This document shows positions 17,436-25,678 of a stretch of 25,856 nucleotides of DNA, in pieces; the first letter of the stretch is position 1, and every line of letters begins with the position of its first letter. This DNA comes from Betaproteobacteria bacterium (lineage in GTDB: Bacteria > Pseudomonadota > Gammaproteobacteria > Burkholderiales > Ferrovaceae): the NCBI GenBank assembly GCA_028870615.1, contig JAGWPH010000198.1, forward strand, positions 1 through 25,856, written 5' to 3'. A program made the translations under genes and the position numbers. The notes under the pieces were generated by a model, which worked only from the letters and a program-made list of their open reading frames with translations, was not told the DNA's origin and searched no databases.

Positions 17436-17444
17436 TGCTAGAAT
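17436..17444 (+). promoter_or_regulatory. livK: Candidate extended -10 promoter for the liv operon
   Basis: TGC-TAGAAT is an extended -10 (TGn followed by five of six consensus bases). No good -35 is seen 17 bases upstream, which extended -10 promoters tolerate. It would give a leader of about 68 bases. A second AT-rich -10-like stretch (TATTAT at 17483) is closer to the gene but lacks supporting bases. Confidence 0.4.
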
Positions 17445-17506
17445 CACCGGCACGGCTAGCGGTAGCTGTCTCGCAGCGGATTTATTATAAAGCCGGACAC
17501 TACAAC

Positions 17507-17512
17507 GAGGAG
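17507..17512 (+). promoter_or_regulatory. Shine-Dalgarno that decides the livK start
   Basis: GAGGAG directly abuts an ATG at 17513 but lies six bases before the next in-frame ATG at 17519. The second ATG has proper spacing and opens a normal signal peptide. Confidence 0.75.
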
Positions 17513-17518
17513 ATGATC

Positions 17519-18727
17519 ATGCGTTTTGCAATTCCCAAACGGGCTGCCCAGTTGTTGGGCGCTGCCCTGGTAACCCTGGCGTTAGACGTCATCGCGGCGG
17601 ATCCGATCAAAATTGGTGTTTCCGGTCCGTTTACGGGAGGGTCGTCCCCGATGGGCCTGTCAATGCGCGACGGTGTCCGCCTGGCTACGGACGAAATCAA
17701 CAAGGCAGGCGGTGTGCTGGGACGCCAGATCCAGTTGATAGAGCGCGACGATGAAGCCAAAAATGAGCGCGGCGTACAGATTGCCCAGGAGCTCATTAAC
17801 AAGGAACAAGTGGTTGCCGATGTCGGGTTTATCAACACGGGCGTGTCGCTGGCCTCCCAACGGTTTTATGAGGAAGCGAAAATTCCGGTCATCAACAATG
17901 TGTCGACGGGTTCTCTCGTCACCAAACAGTTTTTGCCACCCGAGTTTCCAGACAACTATATATTCCGCACTTCGGCCAATGACACCATCCAGTCCGGGAT
18001 GATTGTGGATGAGGCGGTGACCAAGCGTAAATTCACCAAAGTGGCCATTCTGGCGGATTCCACCAACTACGGCCAACTCGGGCGCGAGGATCTGGAAAGG
18101 GCCCTGAAAGCCAAGGGCATCACACCGGTCGCTGTTGAAAAATTCAACATCAAGGACACGGACATGACGTCCCAGCTCCTCAAAGCCAAGGCCGCAGGCG
18201 CGCAGATCATTTTGACCTATGCCATTGGGCCTGAACTGGCCCAAATCGCCAACGGCATGGCCAAACTGGGTTGGAAAGTTCCCATGGTGGGCAGCTGGAC
18301 CCTGTCAATGGCCAATTTCATTGACAATGCCGGGGCCAACAGCGAAGGCGCGCGCATGCCGCAAACCTTCATTCAGGAACCCAACACACCCAAACGTAAG
18401 GCGTTTATCGAGGCCTACCTGAAGGCTTACCATCCGGCCAATGGACGCATCACTTCTCCGGTGTCCGCAGCGCAGGGCTACGATTCCATGTATTTGCTGG
18501 CAGCAGCAATCAAGCAGGCAGGGTCGACCGATGGTCCCAAGGTGCGTGCCGCGCTGGAAAACCTGACCCAGAAAGTGGAAGGCGTTGTGACCAACTACAA
18601 CAAGCCCTATTCTCATGACAATCACGAAGCCATCAGCGCGAATATTCCAGTGATGGGCGAGGTGAGTGGTGGGCATGTGGTTTATGCCTACGAAGAGGAT
18701 AGAAAGAATCCTCTCCATACCAAGTAA
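17519..18727 (+). CDS. livK: Branched-chain amino acid-type ABC transporter, periplasmic substrate-binding protein
   Basis: This is a 402-residue binding protein of the LivK/HAAT family that captures the substrate in the periplasm for the LivH/LivM permease. A signal peptide covers about residues 1-26 (basic start MRFAIPKR, hydrophobic core, ending DVIA). The mature protein begins ADPIKIGVSGPFTGGSSPMG, followed by the family DGVRLATDEINKAGGVLGR motif and the Venus-flytrap fold, including GYDSMYLLAAAIKQAG near the C-terminus. The actual ligand (leucine-type amino acids, urea, amides or aromatic acids) cannot be read from this. ATG 17519 was chosen over 17513 on ribosome-site spacing. The gene is first in livK-livH-livMG-livF and is followed by a GC-rich hairpin that may favour its expression over the downstream genes. 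Confidence 0.9.
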   Translation: MRFAIPKRAAQLLGAALVTLALDVIAADPIKIGVSGPFTGGSSPMGLSMRDGVRLATDEINKAGGVLGRQIQLIERDDEAKNERGVQIAQELINKEQVVADVGFINTGVSLASQRFYEEAKIPVINNVSTGSLVTKQFLPPEFPDNYIFRTSANDTIQSGMIVDEAVTKRKFTKVAILADSTNYGQLGREDLERALKAKGITPVAVEKFNIKDTDMTSQLLKAKAAGAQIILTYAIGPELAQIANGMAKLGWKVPMVGSWTLSMANFIDNAGANSEGARMPQTFIQEPNTPKRKAFIEAYLKAYHPANGRITSPVSAAQGYDSMYLLAAAIKQAGSTDGPKVRAALENLTQKVEGVVTNYNKPYSHDNHEAISANIPVMGEVSGGHVVYAYEEDRKNPLHTK

Positions 18728-18733
18728 GCGTAC

Positions 18734-18759
18734 TGCGTCCCGTCTCCTGGCGGGACGCA
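18734..18759 (+). other. 9-bp GC-rich hairpin between livK and livH
   Basis: TGCGTCCCG (18734-18742) pairs perfectly with CGGGACGCA (18751-18759) around an eight-base loop, six bases after the livK stop. It is followed by CCGCTTTGAG rather than a T-run, so it is more likely an mRNA-stabilising or attenuating hairpin than a full terminator. Such elements after binding-protein genes are known to raise binding protein over permease levels. Confidence 0.65.
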
Positions 18760-18808
18760 CCGCTTTGAGGGATACCTATTTCACCCTAGCCACCAACCAG
18801 GACTTTCC

Positions 18809-19699
18809 ATGGATATCCTGCTGCAACTGCTGATGAGCGGCGTTGCTCTCGGCATGATTTATGCCGTTATTGCTTTCGGTTATCAATCCACTTTTGCCAC
18901 TTCCGGAACCCTTAATTTCGGGCAGGGGGAGGCCCTGATGTTGGGAGCCATGGTGGGCTTGAGCCTGTCCGGAGACATCATGGGCGGACCCTATGTCAAC
19001 TACTGGCTGATGGTTCCCCTGGTCCTGCTGTTTGGCGCTTTGCAGGGCGCATTGGTGGAGTTTGTGGGGGTCCGGCCCGCCATCAAGACCAAATCGGAAT
19101 TTGGCTGGATCATGTCCACCATCGCGTTGGGGATCATTTTTCGCAATGTTGCCGAAAATGTTTGGGGCCGTGACGACCTGCCCTTTCCATCGCCACTCCC
19201 CACGACACCGATCCATCTTTTTGGTGCCAACGTCCTGCCTATGGAACTCATGGTGGTGGTGGGCGCCATTTTGATGATGGCGCTGGTGGAATTTTTCAAT
19301 CGGCGTTCCATCTACGGCAAGGCCGTGGTTGCAACGTCCAGCGATCGTGATGCTGCCGGCCTGATGGGGATCAATACGGGGTTGGTCATCACGTTTTCTT
19401 ATGCCTTGTCTTCCATGTCGGCAGCTTTTGCAGGAGTGTTGATTGCACCCATTACGTTGACAGGCGCTTCGATGGGAGCGGTGCTGGGACTCAAGGCCTT
19501 TGCCGTGGCGATTATCGGGGGGCTGACTTCTGGCTTGGGGGTGATCGTTGGCGGTCTCTTGCTGGGCGTTGCCGAAACCACGACCGGATTCTATGTGTCC
19601 ACGGGCTACAAGGATGTCCCGGGGCTTGTATTGTTGCTATTGGTACTGGCAATCAAACCCAGCGGACTCTTTGGCAAGACCACCATCAAGAAGGTTTGA
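18809..19699 (+). CDS. livH: Branched-chain amino acid-type ABC transporter permease LivH
   Basis: LivH is one of the two membrane subunits forming the translocation path. The 296-residue product is hydrophobic throughout with about eight spans and carries family sequences: N-terminal LLMSGVALGMIYAVIAFGYQ, TLNFGQGEALMLGA, the cytoplasmic coupling segment ATSSDRDAAGLMGIN (ABC-permease EAA-like loop), and KAFAVAIIGGLTSGLGVIVGGLLLGV. The ATG at 18809 has AGGA seven bases upstream. It follows the livK hairpin after about 50 bases, and livMG starts four bases after its stop, indicating one transcript. Confidence 0.93.
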   Translation: MDILLQLLMSGVALGMIYAVIAFGYQSTFATSGTLNFGQGEALMLGAMVGLSLSGDIMGGPYVNYWLMVPLVLLFGALQGALVEFVGVRPAIKTKSEFGWIMSTIALGIIFRNVAENVWGRDDLPFPSPLPTTPIHLFGANVLPMELMVVVGAILMMALVEFFNRRSIYGKAVVATSSDRDAAGLMGINTGLVITFSYALSSMSAAFAGVLIAPITLTGASMGAVLGLKAFAVAIIGGLTSGLGVIVGGLLLGVAETTTGFYVSTGYKDVPGLVLLLLVLAIKPSGLFGKTTIKKV

Positions 19700-19703
19700 T
19701 TTG

Positions 19704-21638
19704 ATGAAATCCGTTCAGACAACTGCGCTGCTCGTGGGCGTTGGCCTGCTGGCCGTGATTCCGCAATGGATTCATAACGAATATTATATTCACCAGGTGG
19801 TGCTGATTGCCATTTATGCCATCCTGCTGTTCGGGCTGGATATCGTGGTTGGTTACACCGGCGAAGTTTCCCTGGCCCACGCGGCCCTGTTTGGTATTGG
19901 GGCTTATGCGGCGGGAATTATCAACTGGAAACTGGGGTTGCCGTTTTATCTGGCCATTCCCTGCAGCATTGTGGTGACGGCATTTTTCGGCTTGCTGCTG
20001 GCGTTGCCCGCCTTGCGCGTCACGGGTCCATACCTTGCCATGGTCACGCTCGCCTTTGGGACCATCGCCCAGATACTGATCAACGAAATGGATTTTCTGA
20101 CCAACGGGCCACTGGGCATCACCATCAAAAAGCCCGTGTTATTTGGCTGGGTGATGGAGGAGCAGCACTATTATTATTTCGTGATCAGTATCTTTCTGGT
20201 GGCCATGTTGTTGGTCAATCGCGTGCTCAATTCCCATCTTGGCAGAGCTTTCGAGGCCTTGCGCGGCAGTCCGGTGGCCTCCGACTGCATGGGTGTCAGC
20301 GTTTATCGGTACAAGGTCTACGCATTTGCCATCAGCGCCGGATTGGCTGGCCTGGCGGGAGGCCTGTATACGTTCAACGAACTCTACATTGCGCCCAACA
20401 CCTTCAATTTCGAGCTGACCGTGCTCTTTTTGCTGGCCATCATCATGGGGGGTCGCAAGACCCGCATGGGGCCCGTACTGGGAGCGGCCATCGTGGTGCT
20501 GCTGCCCAATCTCCTGGATGACATCAATCTGTTCCGTGATCTTGCGTATGTGGCGGCAGCGGGTGTGGCCATTTATGTAGTGCGTCATATCGTCAGTGGC
20601 CGGCGAACCCTCAAACCCCTGGTGGTCCCGGTTCTGGGTGCTGCAGCGTTATTGTTCAGTGCGTATGCCCTGGAGGAAATGACCAATTGGCGTATTACCA
20701 TTTTTGGATTTCTGATCCTGTATGTCGTGTATTACCTACAGGAAGGCATTGTGGGCTGGATCCGCGGCATCATCGGCCATTTCAAGCCCCAGTGGGTGGC
20801 ACGATCCCAGGTGACGGTCTCCTCCCATGAGGAAACAGCGTGGGCGATGACGGGCCATGCAACGGTGGATGGGGGGAAGCTACTCGAGGCGCGGCGGATC
20901 CTGATGCAATTTGGCGGGTTGAAGGCCCTCAACGAAGTTGATCTGGAAATTGTTCAAGGGACGATTCATGGGTTGATCGGCCCCAACGGGTCGGGCAAGT
21001 CGACAATGATGAATGTGCTCACGGGCATTTATACCCCTACAGAAGGTGAGGTGGTTTTCAACGGCAAGAACATTTCGGGACAATCCCCATCAGCCATTGC
21101 GCTGCAGGGAATTGCCCGCACTTTCCAGAACTTGCAGCTGTTTGGCGAAATGACGGCACTTGAAAACGTGCTGGTGGGACTGCACCATACCTATCGCTCC
21201 AACCTGCTGGATGTGATGCTGAATACCCCGCGGTATCGACGGGAAGAAATCGCCGCCCGCCAACGTGCGGCCAGCATTCTGTATTTTGTGGGGTTGCAGG
21301 CGTTTATCAACGAAGAGGCCCGCAACCTGCCCTATGGGCGTCAGCGACTGCTGGAGATTGGGCGCGCCCTGGGCCTCAATCCGGTGCTGTTGTTGCTGGA
21401 TGAGCCCGCGGCAGGCTTGACCTTGCCGGAGATCAAGGACCTGATCGAAATCATTCGCAAGATTCGGGAATGCGGAATCACCATCGTTTTGATCGAGCAT
21501 CACATGGATGTTGTCATGAATATTTCGGATATCGTGTCAGTACTCGACTTCGGACAAAAGATCGCCGAAGGCAAACCGGCTGCTGTACAGTCTGACCCGA
21601 AAGTGATTGAAGCTTATCTGGGCGGCCAGTCCGCCTGA
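19704..21638 (+). CDS. livM: Fused ABC transporter permease (LivM) and ATP-binding protein (LivG)
   Basis: One uninterrupted 644-residue frame joins two proteins that are separate in E. coli. Residues about 1-300 are LivM, with multiple spans, LDIVVGYTGEVSLAHAALFG, LPALRVTGPYLAMVTLAFG and the coupling loop FEALRGSPVASDCMGVSVYRYK. Residues about 300-390 add two to three extra hydrophobic segments and a hydrophilic linker. Residues about 393-644 are LivG, with Walker A GPNGSGKST (426-434), Q-loop FQNLQLF, signature LPYGRQ (542-547), Walker B LLLLDEP (562-568) and switch His at 599-600. The start ATG 19704 is four bases after livH. Fusions of this kind occur in other proteobacteria. A frameshift artefact is unlikely because both halves are intact and in frame. 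The livG symbol applies to the C-terminal half. Confidence 0.93.
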   Translation: MKSVQTTALLVGVGLLAVIPQWIHNEYYIHQVVLIAIYAILLFGLDIVVGYTGEVSLAHAALFGIGAYAAGIINWKLGLPFYLAIPCSIVVTAFFGLLLALPALRVTGPYLAMVTLAFGTIAQILINEMDFLTNGPLGITIKKPVLFGWVMEEQHYYYFVISIFLVAMLLVNRVLNSHLGRAFEALRGSPVASDCMGVSVYRYKVYAFAISAGLAGLAGGLYTFNELYIAPNTFNFELTVLFLLAIIMGGRKTRMGPVLGAAIVVLLPNLLDDINLFRDLAYVAAAGVAIYVVRHIVSGRRTLKPLVVPVLGAAALLFSAYALEEMTNWRITIFGFLILYVVYYLQEGIVGWIRGIIGHFKPQWVARSQVTVSSHEETAWAMTGHATVDGGKLLEARRILMQFGGLKALNEVDLEIVQGTIHGLIGPNGSGKSTMMNVLTGIYTPTEGEVVFNGKNISGQSPSAIALQGIARTFQNLQLFGEMTALENVLVGLHHTYRSNLLDVMLNTPRYRREEIAARQRAASILYFVGLQAFINEEARNLPYGRQRLLEIGRALGLNPVLLLLDEPAAGLTLPEIKDLIEIIRKIRECGITIVLIEHHMDVVMNISDIVSVLDFGQKIAEGKPAAVQSDPKVIEAYLGGQSA

Positions 21639-21655
21639 TCGAGGAGCGCGTCCCC

Positions 21656-22387
21656 ATGCTGGTAATCAACCAACTCAAAGCTGCCTACGGTCAGGTCCAG
21701 GTGCTCCACGGCATTGAATTGACCATCCCGAAAGGTCAGGTGGTGACGCTGATCGGCTCCAACGGCGCCGGTAAAACCACCACCATGCGCGCCATCAGCG
21801 GCATGCTCAAGCCCACGGGAGGCAGCATCACGCTGGGGGGCAAAAATATCACCGGTTTGCCAGCCCACCGTATTGCCAGGATCGGATTGGCCCATTCGCC
21901 CGAAGGACGCAGGGTGTTTCCCACCCAGTCCGTTCGCGATAACCTGTTGCTGGGCGCTTTTACCCGACTGACCTTTGGAGGCAAAAGAGCGCGAGGCGAC
22001 ATCCAGGGAGATCTGGACCGGGCGCTCGACATTTTTCCACGCTTGCGGGAGCGGCAATTTCAGCAGGCCGGGACGCTGTCTGGAGGGGAGCAACAGATGC
22101 TGGCCATGGCGCGAGCCCTGATGCTCAATCCTGACGTGCTCCTGCTGGACGAACCGTCCATGGGACTGGCGCCGATTTTGGTGGAGGAAGTCTTTCACAT
22201 CATCGGGCGCCTCAAGGCGCAAGGCATGACCATGCTTCTGGTGGAGCAATTTGCCTCGGCAGCCCTCGCAGTGGCGGATTACGGTTATGTACTGGAAAAT
22301 GGCCGGATTGCCGTACACGGCCCGGCAGAACAGTTGCGCAACGATCCCAAGGTGCGCGCTGCCTACCTGGGCATCGTGCAGCATTAA
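21656..22387 (+). CDS. livF: Branched-chain amino acid-type ABC transporter ATP-binding protein LivF
   Basis: LivF is the second ATPase of the importer and would pair with the ATPase domain of the LivMG fusion. The 243-residue protein has Walker A GSNGAGKTT (34-42), Q-loop region HSPEGRRVFPTQSV, signature LSGGEQQ (141-147), Walker B LLLDEP (162-167) with the LivF-typical SMGLAP after it, and switch His replaced by Gln in VEQFAS, as is usual for LivF. GAGGAG lies nine bases before the ATG. The gene ends the operon. Its TAA is two bases from the convergent ubiB stop, and no terminator separates them. Confidence 0.95.
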   Translation: MLVINQLKAAYGQVQVLHGIELTIPKGQVVTLIGSNGAGKTTTMRAISGMLKPTGGSITLGGKNITGLPAHRIARIGLAHSPEGRRVFPTQSVRDNLLLGAFTRLTFGGKRARGDIQGDLDRALDIFPRLRERQFQQAGTLSGGEQQMLAMARALMLNPDVLLLDEPSMGLAPILVEEVFHIIGRLKAQGMTMLLVEQFASAALAVADYGYVLENGRIAVHGPAEQLRNDPKVRAAYLGIVQH

Positions 22388-22389
22388 GT

Positions 22390-23931
22390 CTAGTAGCCGC
22401 CCTGCAGAACCAGCCACATCAGTGCAAACACCATCCCTGCCAGTAGTCCCAACAAGACCAGAACCCCCGTAAGCCAACGCTGCAAACCGCGCTGCTGTAA
22501 TCGCAGGGATTCCATTTCCTGACGAAGGGCGCTCTCCGGCGGGGCAGTCAGTGCCCGATGGATCAGGCGGGGCAGCTCAGGCACTACGGTGACCCATTGA
22601 CCTCCTTCATGACGTAATGCGCGGATCAGACCGCGCCATCCCACCTGCTCGCTCATCCAGCGCTCCAGAAACGGTTTGGCGGTTTTCCATAGGTCCAGAT
22701 TGGGATCCAGATCGCGCCCCAGCCCTTCCACATTGAGCAGCGTTTTTTGCAGCATCACCAACTGGGGCTGGATTTCCATATTGAAGCGGCGCGAGACCTG
22801 AAACAGGCGCAGCAATACCTTGCCAAAGGAAATTTCGTGCAGGGGCTTGTCAAAGATGGGTTCGCATACGGAACGGACCGCAGACTCGAATTCGTCGGCC
22901 CGGGTATCTGCGGGAACCCATCCGGCTTCGATGTGTGCCAGGGCGACGCGGTGATAATCGCGACGGAAAAATGCCAGAAAATTCCGGGCCAGATAATTTT
23001 TGTCGGTGTTGCTCAAGGTGCCCACGATACCAAAATCCAGGCCGATGTAGCGCCCGTCATCAGCCACCTGGATGTTGCCGGGATGCATGTCAGCATGAAA
23101 AAACCCGTCCCTGAACACCTGGGTAAAGAAAATTTCGACCCCGTCGCGCGCGAGCTTTGGAATATCCACCCCTTTGCTGCGAAGCAGGTCCACCTGGCTG
23201 ATGGGTGTCCCGGCCATGCGTTCCATCACCATGACCCGGGTATCGCAATAGTCCCAGAATACTTCTGGAATGATCAGGAGACGTTGATCCGAAAAGTTGC
23301 GTCGCAACTGGCTGGCATTCGAAGCTTCAACCATCAGGTCGAGTTCTTCGCCCAGATGTTTTTCGAATTCGGCCACCACCTGCACGGGGTGCAAACGACG
23401 CGCTTCGGAAAACCAGCGTTCCAGCAGATGCGCGAGGGTGTACAGCAGGGCCACATCACGCGCAATGGCACGGTGAACATTGGGGCGCAGAATTTTGACC
23501 GCTGCCTCACGCCCGTTTTTGAGAATTGCAAAATGAACCTGGGCTACCGAAGCGCTGGCGACAGGGGTTGTGTCAAACCGGGCGAATACGCTGTCCAGTG
23601 GCCGGCCGTAGATGGCTTCCAGCATGGCTTTGGCCTGTTCCCCAGGGAAGGGCGGGACGCGGTCCTGCAACCGGGCCAACTCATCTGCAATATCGAGCGG
23701 AATGAGATCGCGCCGGGTGGAGAGGGCCTGACCGAATTTGACAAAAATGGGCCCCAGCGTTTCGAGCGCGCGTCGCAGGCGCACCCCCCGCGGCTCGGTG
23801 AAGCGGCGCCAGAACAGCAGGTTGCGCGTGACGGCGCGTGCCGTGGCGGCACTGGAATGAAAAAAGACAAATTCGTCTAACCCGTAGGCCGCAACCACGG
23901 ACAGGATCTTGAACAACCGCAGAATACGCAT
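22390..23931 (-). CDS. ubiB: Ubiquinone biosynthesis regulatory kinase-like protein UbiB
   Basis: UbiB is an atypical ABC1/ADCK-family kinase-like ATPase needed for coenzyme Q synthesis, attached to the inner membrane. With ATG 23931 the protein is 513 residues. Visible motifs are the KxGQ-type [14 protein letters not shown] (from residue 65), the Ala-rich nucleotide loop [13 protein letters not shown], the invariant-type Lys146 in AAVKILRP, the catalytic-loop region HADMHPGNI and the metal-binding LDFGIVG. Two C-terminal hydrophobic segments (about 485-510) anchor it. The frame is open further upstream over ubiJ, but the ATG at 23931 shares one base with the ubiJ stop (TGATG) and gives the family N-terminus [10 protein letters not shown]. 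It is the last gene of the ubiquinone cluster. Confidence 0.96.
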   Translation of the reverse strand: MRILRLFKILSVVAAYGLDEFVFFHSSAATARAVTRNLLFWRRFTEPRGVRLRRALETLGPIFVKFGQALSTRRDLIPLDIADELARLQDRVPPFPGEQAKAMLEAIYGRPLDSVFARFDTTPVASASVAQVHFAILKNGREAAVKILRPNVHRAIARDVALLYTLAHLLERWFSEARRLHPVQVVAEFEKHLGEELDLMVEASNASQLRRNFSDQRLLIIPEVFWDYCDTRVMVMERMAGTPISQVDLLRSKGVDIPKLARDGVEIFFTQVFRDGFFHADMHPGNIQVADDGRYIGLDFGIVGTLSNTDKNYLARNFLAFFRRDYHRVALAHIEAGWVPADTRADEFESAVRSVCEPIFDKPLHEISFGKVLLRLFQVSRRFNMEIQPQLVMLQKTLLNVEGLGRDLDPNLDLWKTAKPFLERWMSEQVGWRGLIRALRHEGGQWVTVVPELPRLIHRALTAPPESALRQEMESLRLQQRGLQRWLTGVLVLLGLLAGMVFALMWLVLQGGY

Positions 23932-24512
23932 CAGGTTCGCCTGGCCATGCGTTGCTCCAGACGCTGCACATCCTGGGCAAGCTGTTCCACTTCGCTGGCA
24001 AAAAGATGCAGGCTCGAGTGGCTGGCGATCAGTTGGGCTTCCTCCGTTGCGTACTCTGCCATGGACTCTGACAGACGGCGCAGGCTGTCCTGGGCCCACG
24101 CCTGTCCGGAGCGCACCGTTTGGGCCACGCGATGTGCCAGGAGGTCCCCCACCACACGACTCAGCAGTTCTTCCAGGTCGGGGCGGAAGTTTTTGGCCAG
24201 AAAGCCGATTTCTGCGGCCAGCCCGCTGTTGCCTTCCAGATGAAACTGGCGCAACGCGGCGGCCCGATCATTCAGGAGCAGGGGCAGCGCATTCAGGGGA
24301 ATCTGAATGGACAGATCGGCCCGTTCCGGGCGCATGGCCGACAAAACAAGGAACCCGTCCGGATCCACCGTGAGTGGAATCATCAACTCGCCCAGATCGA
24401 GGGCGATCTCACAACCGGCAAAAGGCTTGAGTCGGAGCGCAGCCCAGGGCGCAGTGGACATCAAGTGTCGCAGGCCGTCGGAAAGGAGCCTCTGCAACGT
24501 GCCCGTTACCAT
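23931..24512 (-). CDS. ubiJ: Ubiquinone biosynthesis accessory factor UbiJ (SCP2 domain)
   Basis: UbiJ is a cytosolic accessory protein with an SCP2 lipid-binding domain that, with UbiK, organises the soluble ubiquinone-synthesising complex. The 193-residue product has the SCP2-like fold region at about 20-120 ([16 protein letters not shown] ... [16 protein letters not shown]) and a helical, charged C-terminal part (about 120-193) ending with a probable coiled coil, [17 protein letters not shown]. The primary sequence is poorly conserved in this family, so the call leans on its position between ubiE and ubiB, the canonical slot. It overlaps ubiE by seven bases and ubiB by one. Confidence 0.87.
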   Translation of the reverse strand: MVTGTLQRLLSDGLRHLMSTAPWAALRLKPFAGCEIALDLGELMIPLTVDPDGFLVLSAMRPERADLSIQIPLNALPLLLNDRAAALRQFHLEGNSGLAAEIGFLAKNFRPDLEELLSRVVGDLLAHRVAQTVRSGQAWAQDSLRRLSESMAEYATEEAQLIASHSSLHLFASEVEQLAQDVQRLEQRMARRT

Positions 24513-25237
24513 TTATGGCCTCGGTGCAGGGCCACCACGCCGGCAGACAGGTTGAACCAGTCCACGGATTCAAAACCAGCGGTTTCCATCATGGCCTTGA
24601 GGGTTTCCTGATCGGGGTGCATGCGAATGGATTCGGCAAGGTACTGATAGCTGGCTTCATCCTTGGTGACCCACTGACCGATTTTTGGAATGACCTTGAA
24701 GGAGTAGGCATCATAAAGGGGGCGCAGGGGCGCCCAGATTTTGGAGAATTCCAGGACCAGGGCGCGCCCGCCGGATTTGAGGACGCGTTGCATTTCGGAT
24801 AGCGCCCGCTCTTTGTGAGTCATGTTGCGCAGCCCGAAGGCCACGCTGACGCAATCGAAGGTGTTGTCGGGAAAAGGCAGGCGCTCGGCGTCACATTGTG
24901 TGGTGGGCAGGGCATGGCCCGCATCCAGCAAGCGATCGCGTCCACGCGATAGCATGGCAAAATTGATATCGGTCATGACGACCTGTCCGGTTTCTCCTGC
25001 GGCGCGCGCAAAGCCACGGGCCAGGTCTCCGCTGCCGGAAGCCAGATCGAGAACCCGCTCACCTGGGCGGACTTGGGCCACGCTGAGGGTGAAATGTTTC
25101 CAGAGCCGGTGCATTCCCGCGGACATCAGGTCGTTCATGAGATCATAGCGCGAAGCCACCGAATCAAAAACTTCGGCAACTTTGTGGGCCTTGTCAGCCT
25201 CGTCAACCTCGGTAAAGCCGAAATGGGTCTTGCTCAT
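24506..25237 (-). CDS. ubiE: Ubiquinone/menaquinone C-methyltransferase UbiE
   Basis: UbiE carries out the SAM-dependent C-methylation of the benzoquinol ring in ubiquinone synthesis (and of demethylmenaquinol where menaquinone is made). The 243-residue protein contains the UbiE signatures [28 protein letters not shown] motif [16 protein letters not shown], and [33 protein letters not shown], ending in the family-typical [14 protein letters not shown]. It starts four bases after the stop of the DUF971 gene and overlaps ubiJ by seven bases. Gene order ubiE-ubiJ-ubiB matches other proteobacteria. Confidence 0.97.
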   Translation of the reverse strand: MSKTHFGFTEVDEADKAHKVAEVFDSVASRYDLMNDLMSAGMHRLWKHFTLSVAQVRPGERVLDLASGSGDLARGFARAAGETGQVVMTDINFAMLSRGRDRLLDAGHALPTTQCDAERLPFPDNTFDCVSVAFGLRNMTHKERALSEMQRVLKSGGRALVLEFSKIWAPLRPLYDAYSFKVIPKIGQWVTKDEASYQYLAESIRMHPDQETLKAMMETAGFESVDWFNLSAGVVALHRGHKW

Positions 25238-25241
25238 GAGG

Positions 25242-25619
25242 TCAGTGGGGTTCCCGGCTGGCGCCGTTGGCTTCCATCCGGTTGAGATACGTGGCCCAGT
25301 ACTCTTCCTGGTTTACGCCCAAATCCTTGAGGTAATCCCAGGAAAAAATGCCAGTGTCATGACCGTCGGAAAAGCAGATCTGAATGGCGTAGGAACCTAC
25401 CGGAATGATTTCCTTGATGGAAACATGGCGTTTTCCGGTTTGCAGGGTTTCCTGGCCCGGGCCGTGGCCACGGACCTCTGCCGATGGGGAATAGACCCGC
25501 AAATATTCGATCGGGAACTGGTATTGTTGGCCATCACTGAATGCCACATCCAGTCGGCGCGATGCCTGATGTAGCGTGATCTCTGTGGGCCAGGGGGTTT
25601 CGGGGGTCAAACCTGCCAT
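25242..25619 (-). CDS. DUF971 family protein (gamma-butyrobetaine hydroxylase-like N-terminal domain)
   Basis: This is a 125-residue cytoplasmic protein with the single DUF971 / GBBH-like N-terminal domain, recognisable from [43 protein letters not shown] and the later [28 protein letters not shown]. In dioxygenases this domain lies before the catalytic part and can bind zinc, but here it stands alone. Free-standing members occur next to ubiE in many betaproteobacteria. Their function is not established as far as I know. Co-transcription with ubiE (four-base gap) suggests a link to quinone metabolism, but only by position. Confidence 0.87.
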   Translation of the reverse strand: MAGLTPETPWPTEITLHQASRRLDVAFSDGQQYQFPIEYLRVYSPSAEVRGHGPGQETLQTGKRHVSIKEIIPVGSYAIQICFSDGHDTGIFSWDYLKDLGVNQEEYWATYLNRMEANGASREPH

Positions 25620-25628
25620 AGAATGCCT

Positions 25629-25637
25629 AATATAATA
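25629..25637. promoter_or_regulatory. Candidate overlapping -10 elements between the DUF971 gene and yggS
   Basis: TATAAT (25631-25636, plus strand) is a perfect -10 for yggS with a leader near 35 bases, and TATTAT (25637-25632, minus strand) overlaps it in the opposite direction. No good -35 is visible for either, and the minus-strand leader would be only a few bases. A second plus-strand -10, TATGAT, lies at 25653-25658. Confidence 0.35.
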
Positions 25638-25678
25638 AGGATTCGAGTCGGGTATGATAAACCATTTGGTCAGAAACC

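Noticed and set aside
19704..21638. Possibility that the LivM-LivG fusion is a sequencing frameshift
   Set aside because: Both halves are complete and in the same frame with a long linker and no overlapping stop/start remnant between them, so a natural fusion is the simpler reading.
22747..23880. 377-codon plus-strand open frame
   Set aside because: It is antisense to ubiB, whose kinase-like motifs are complete.
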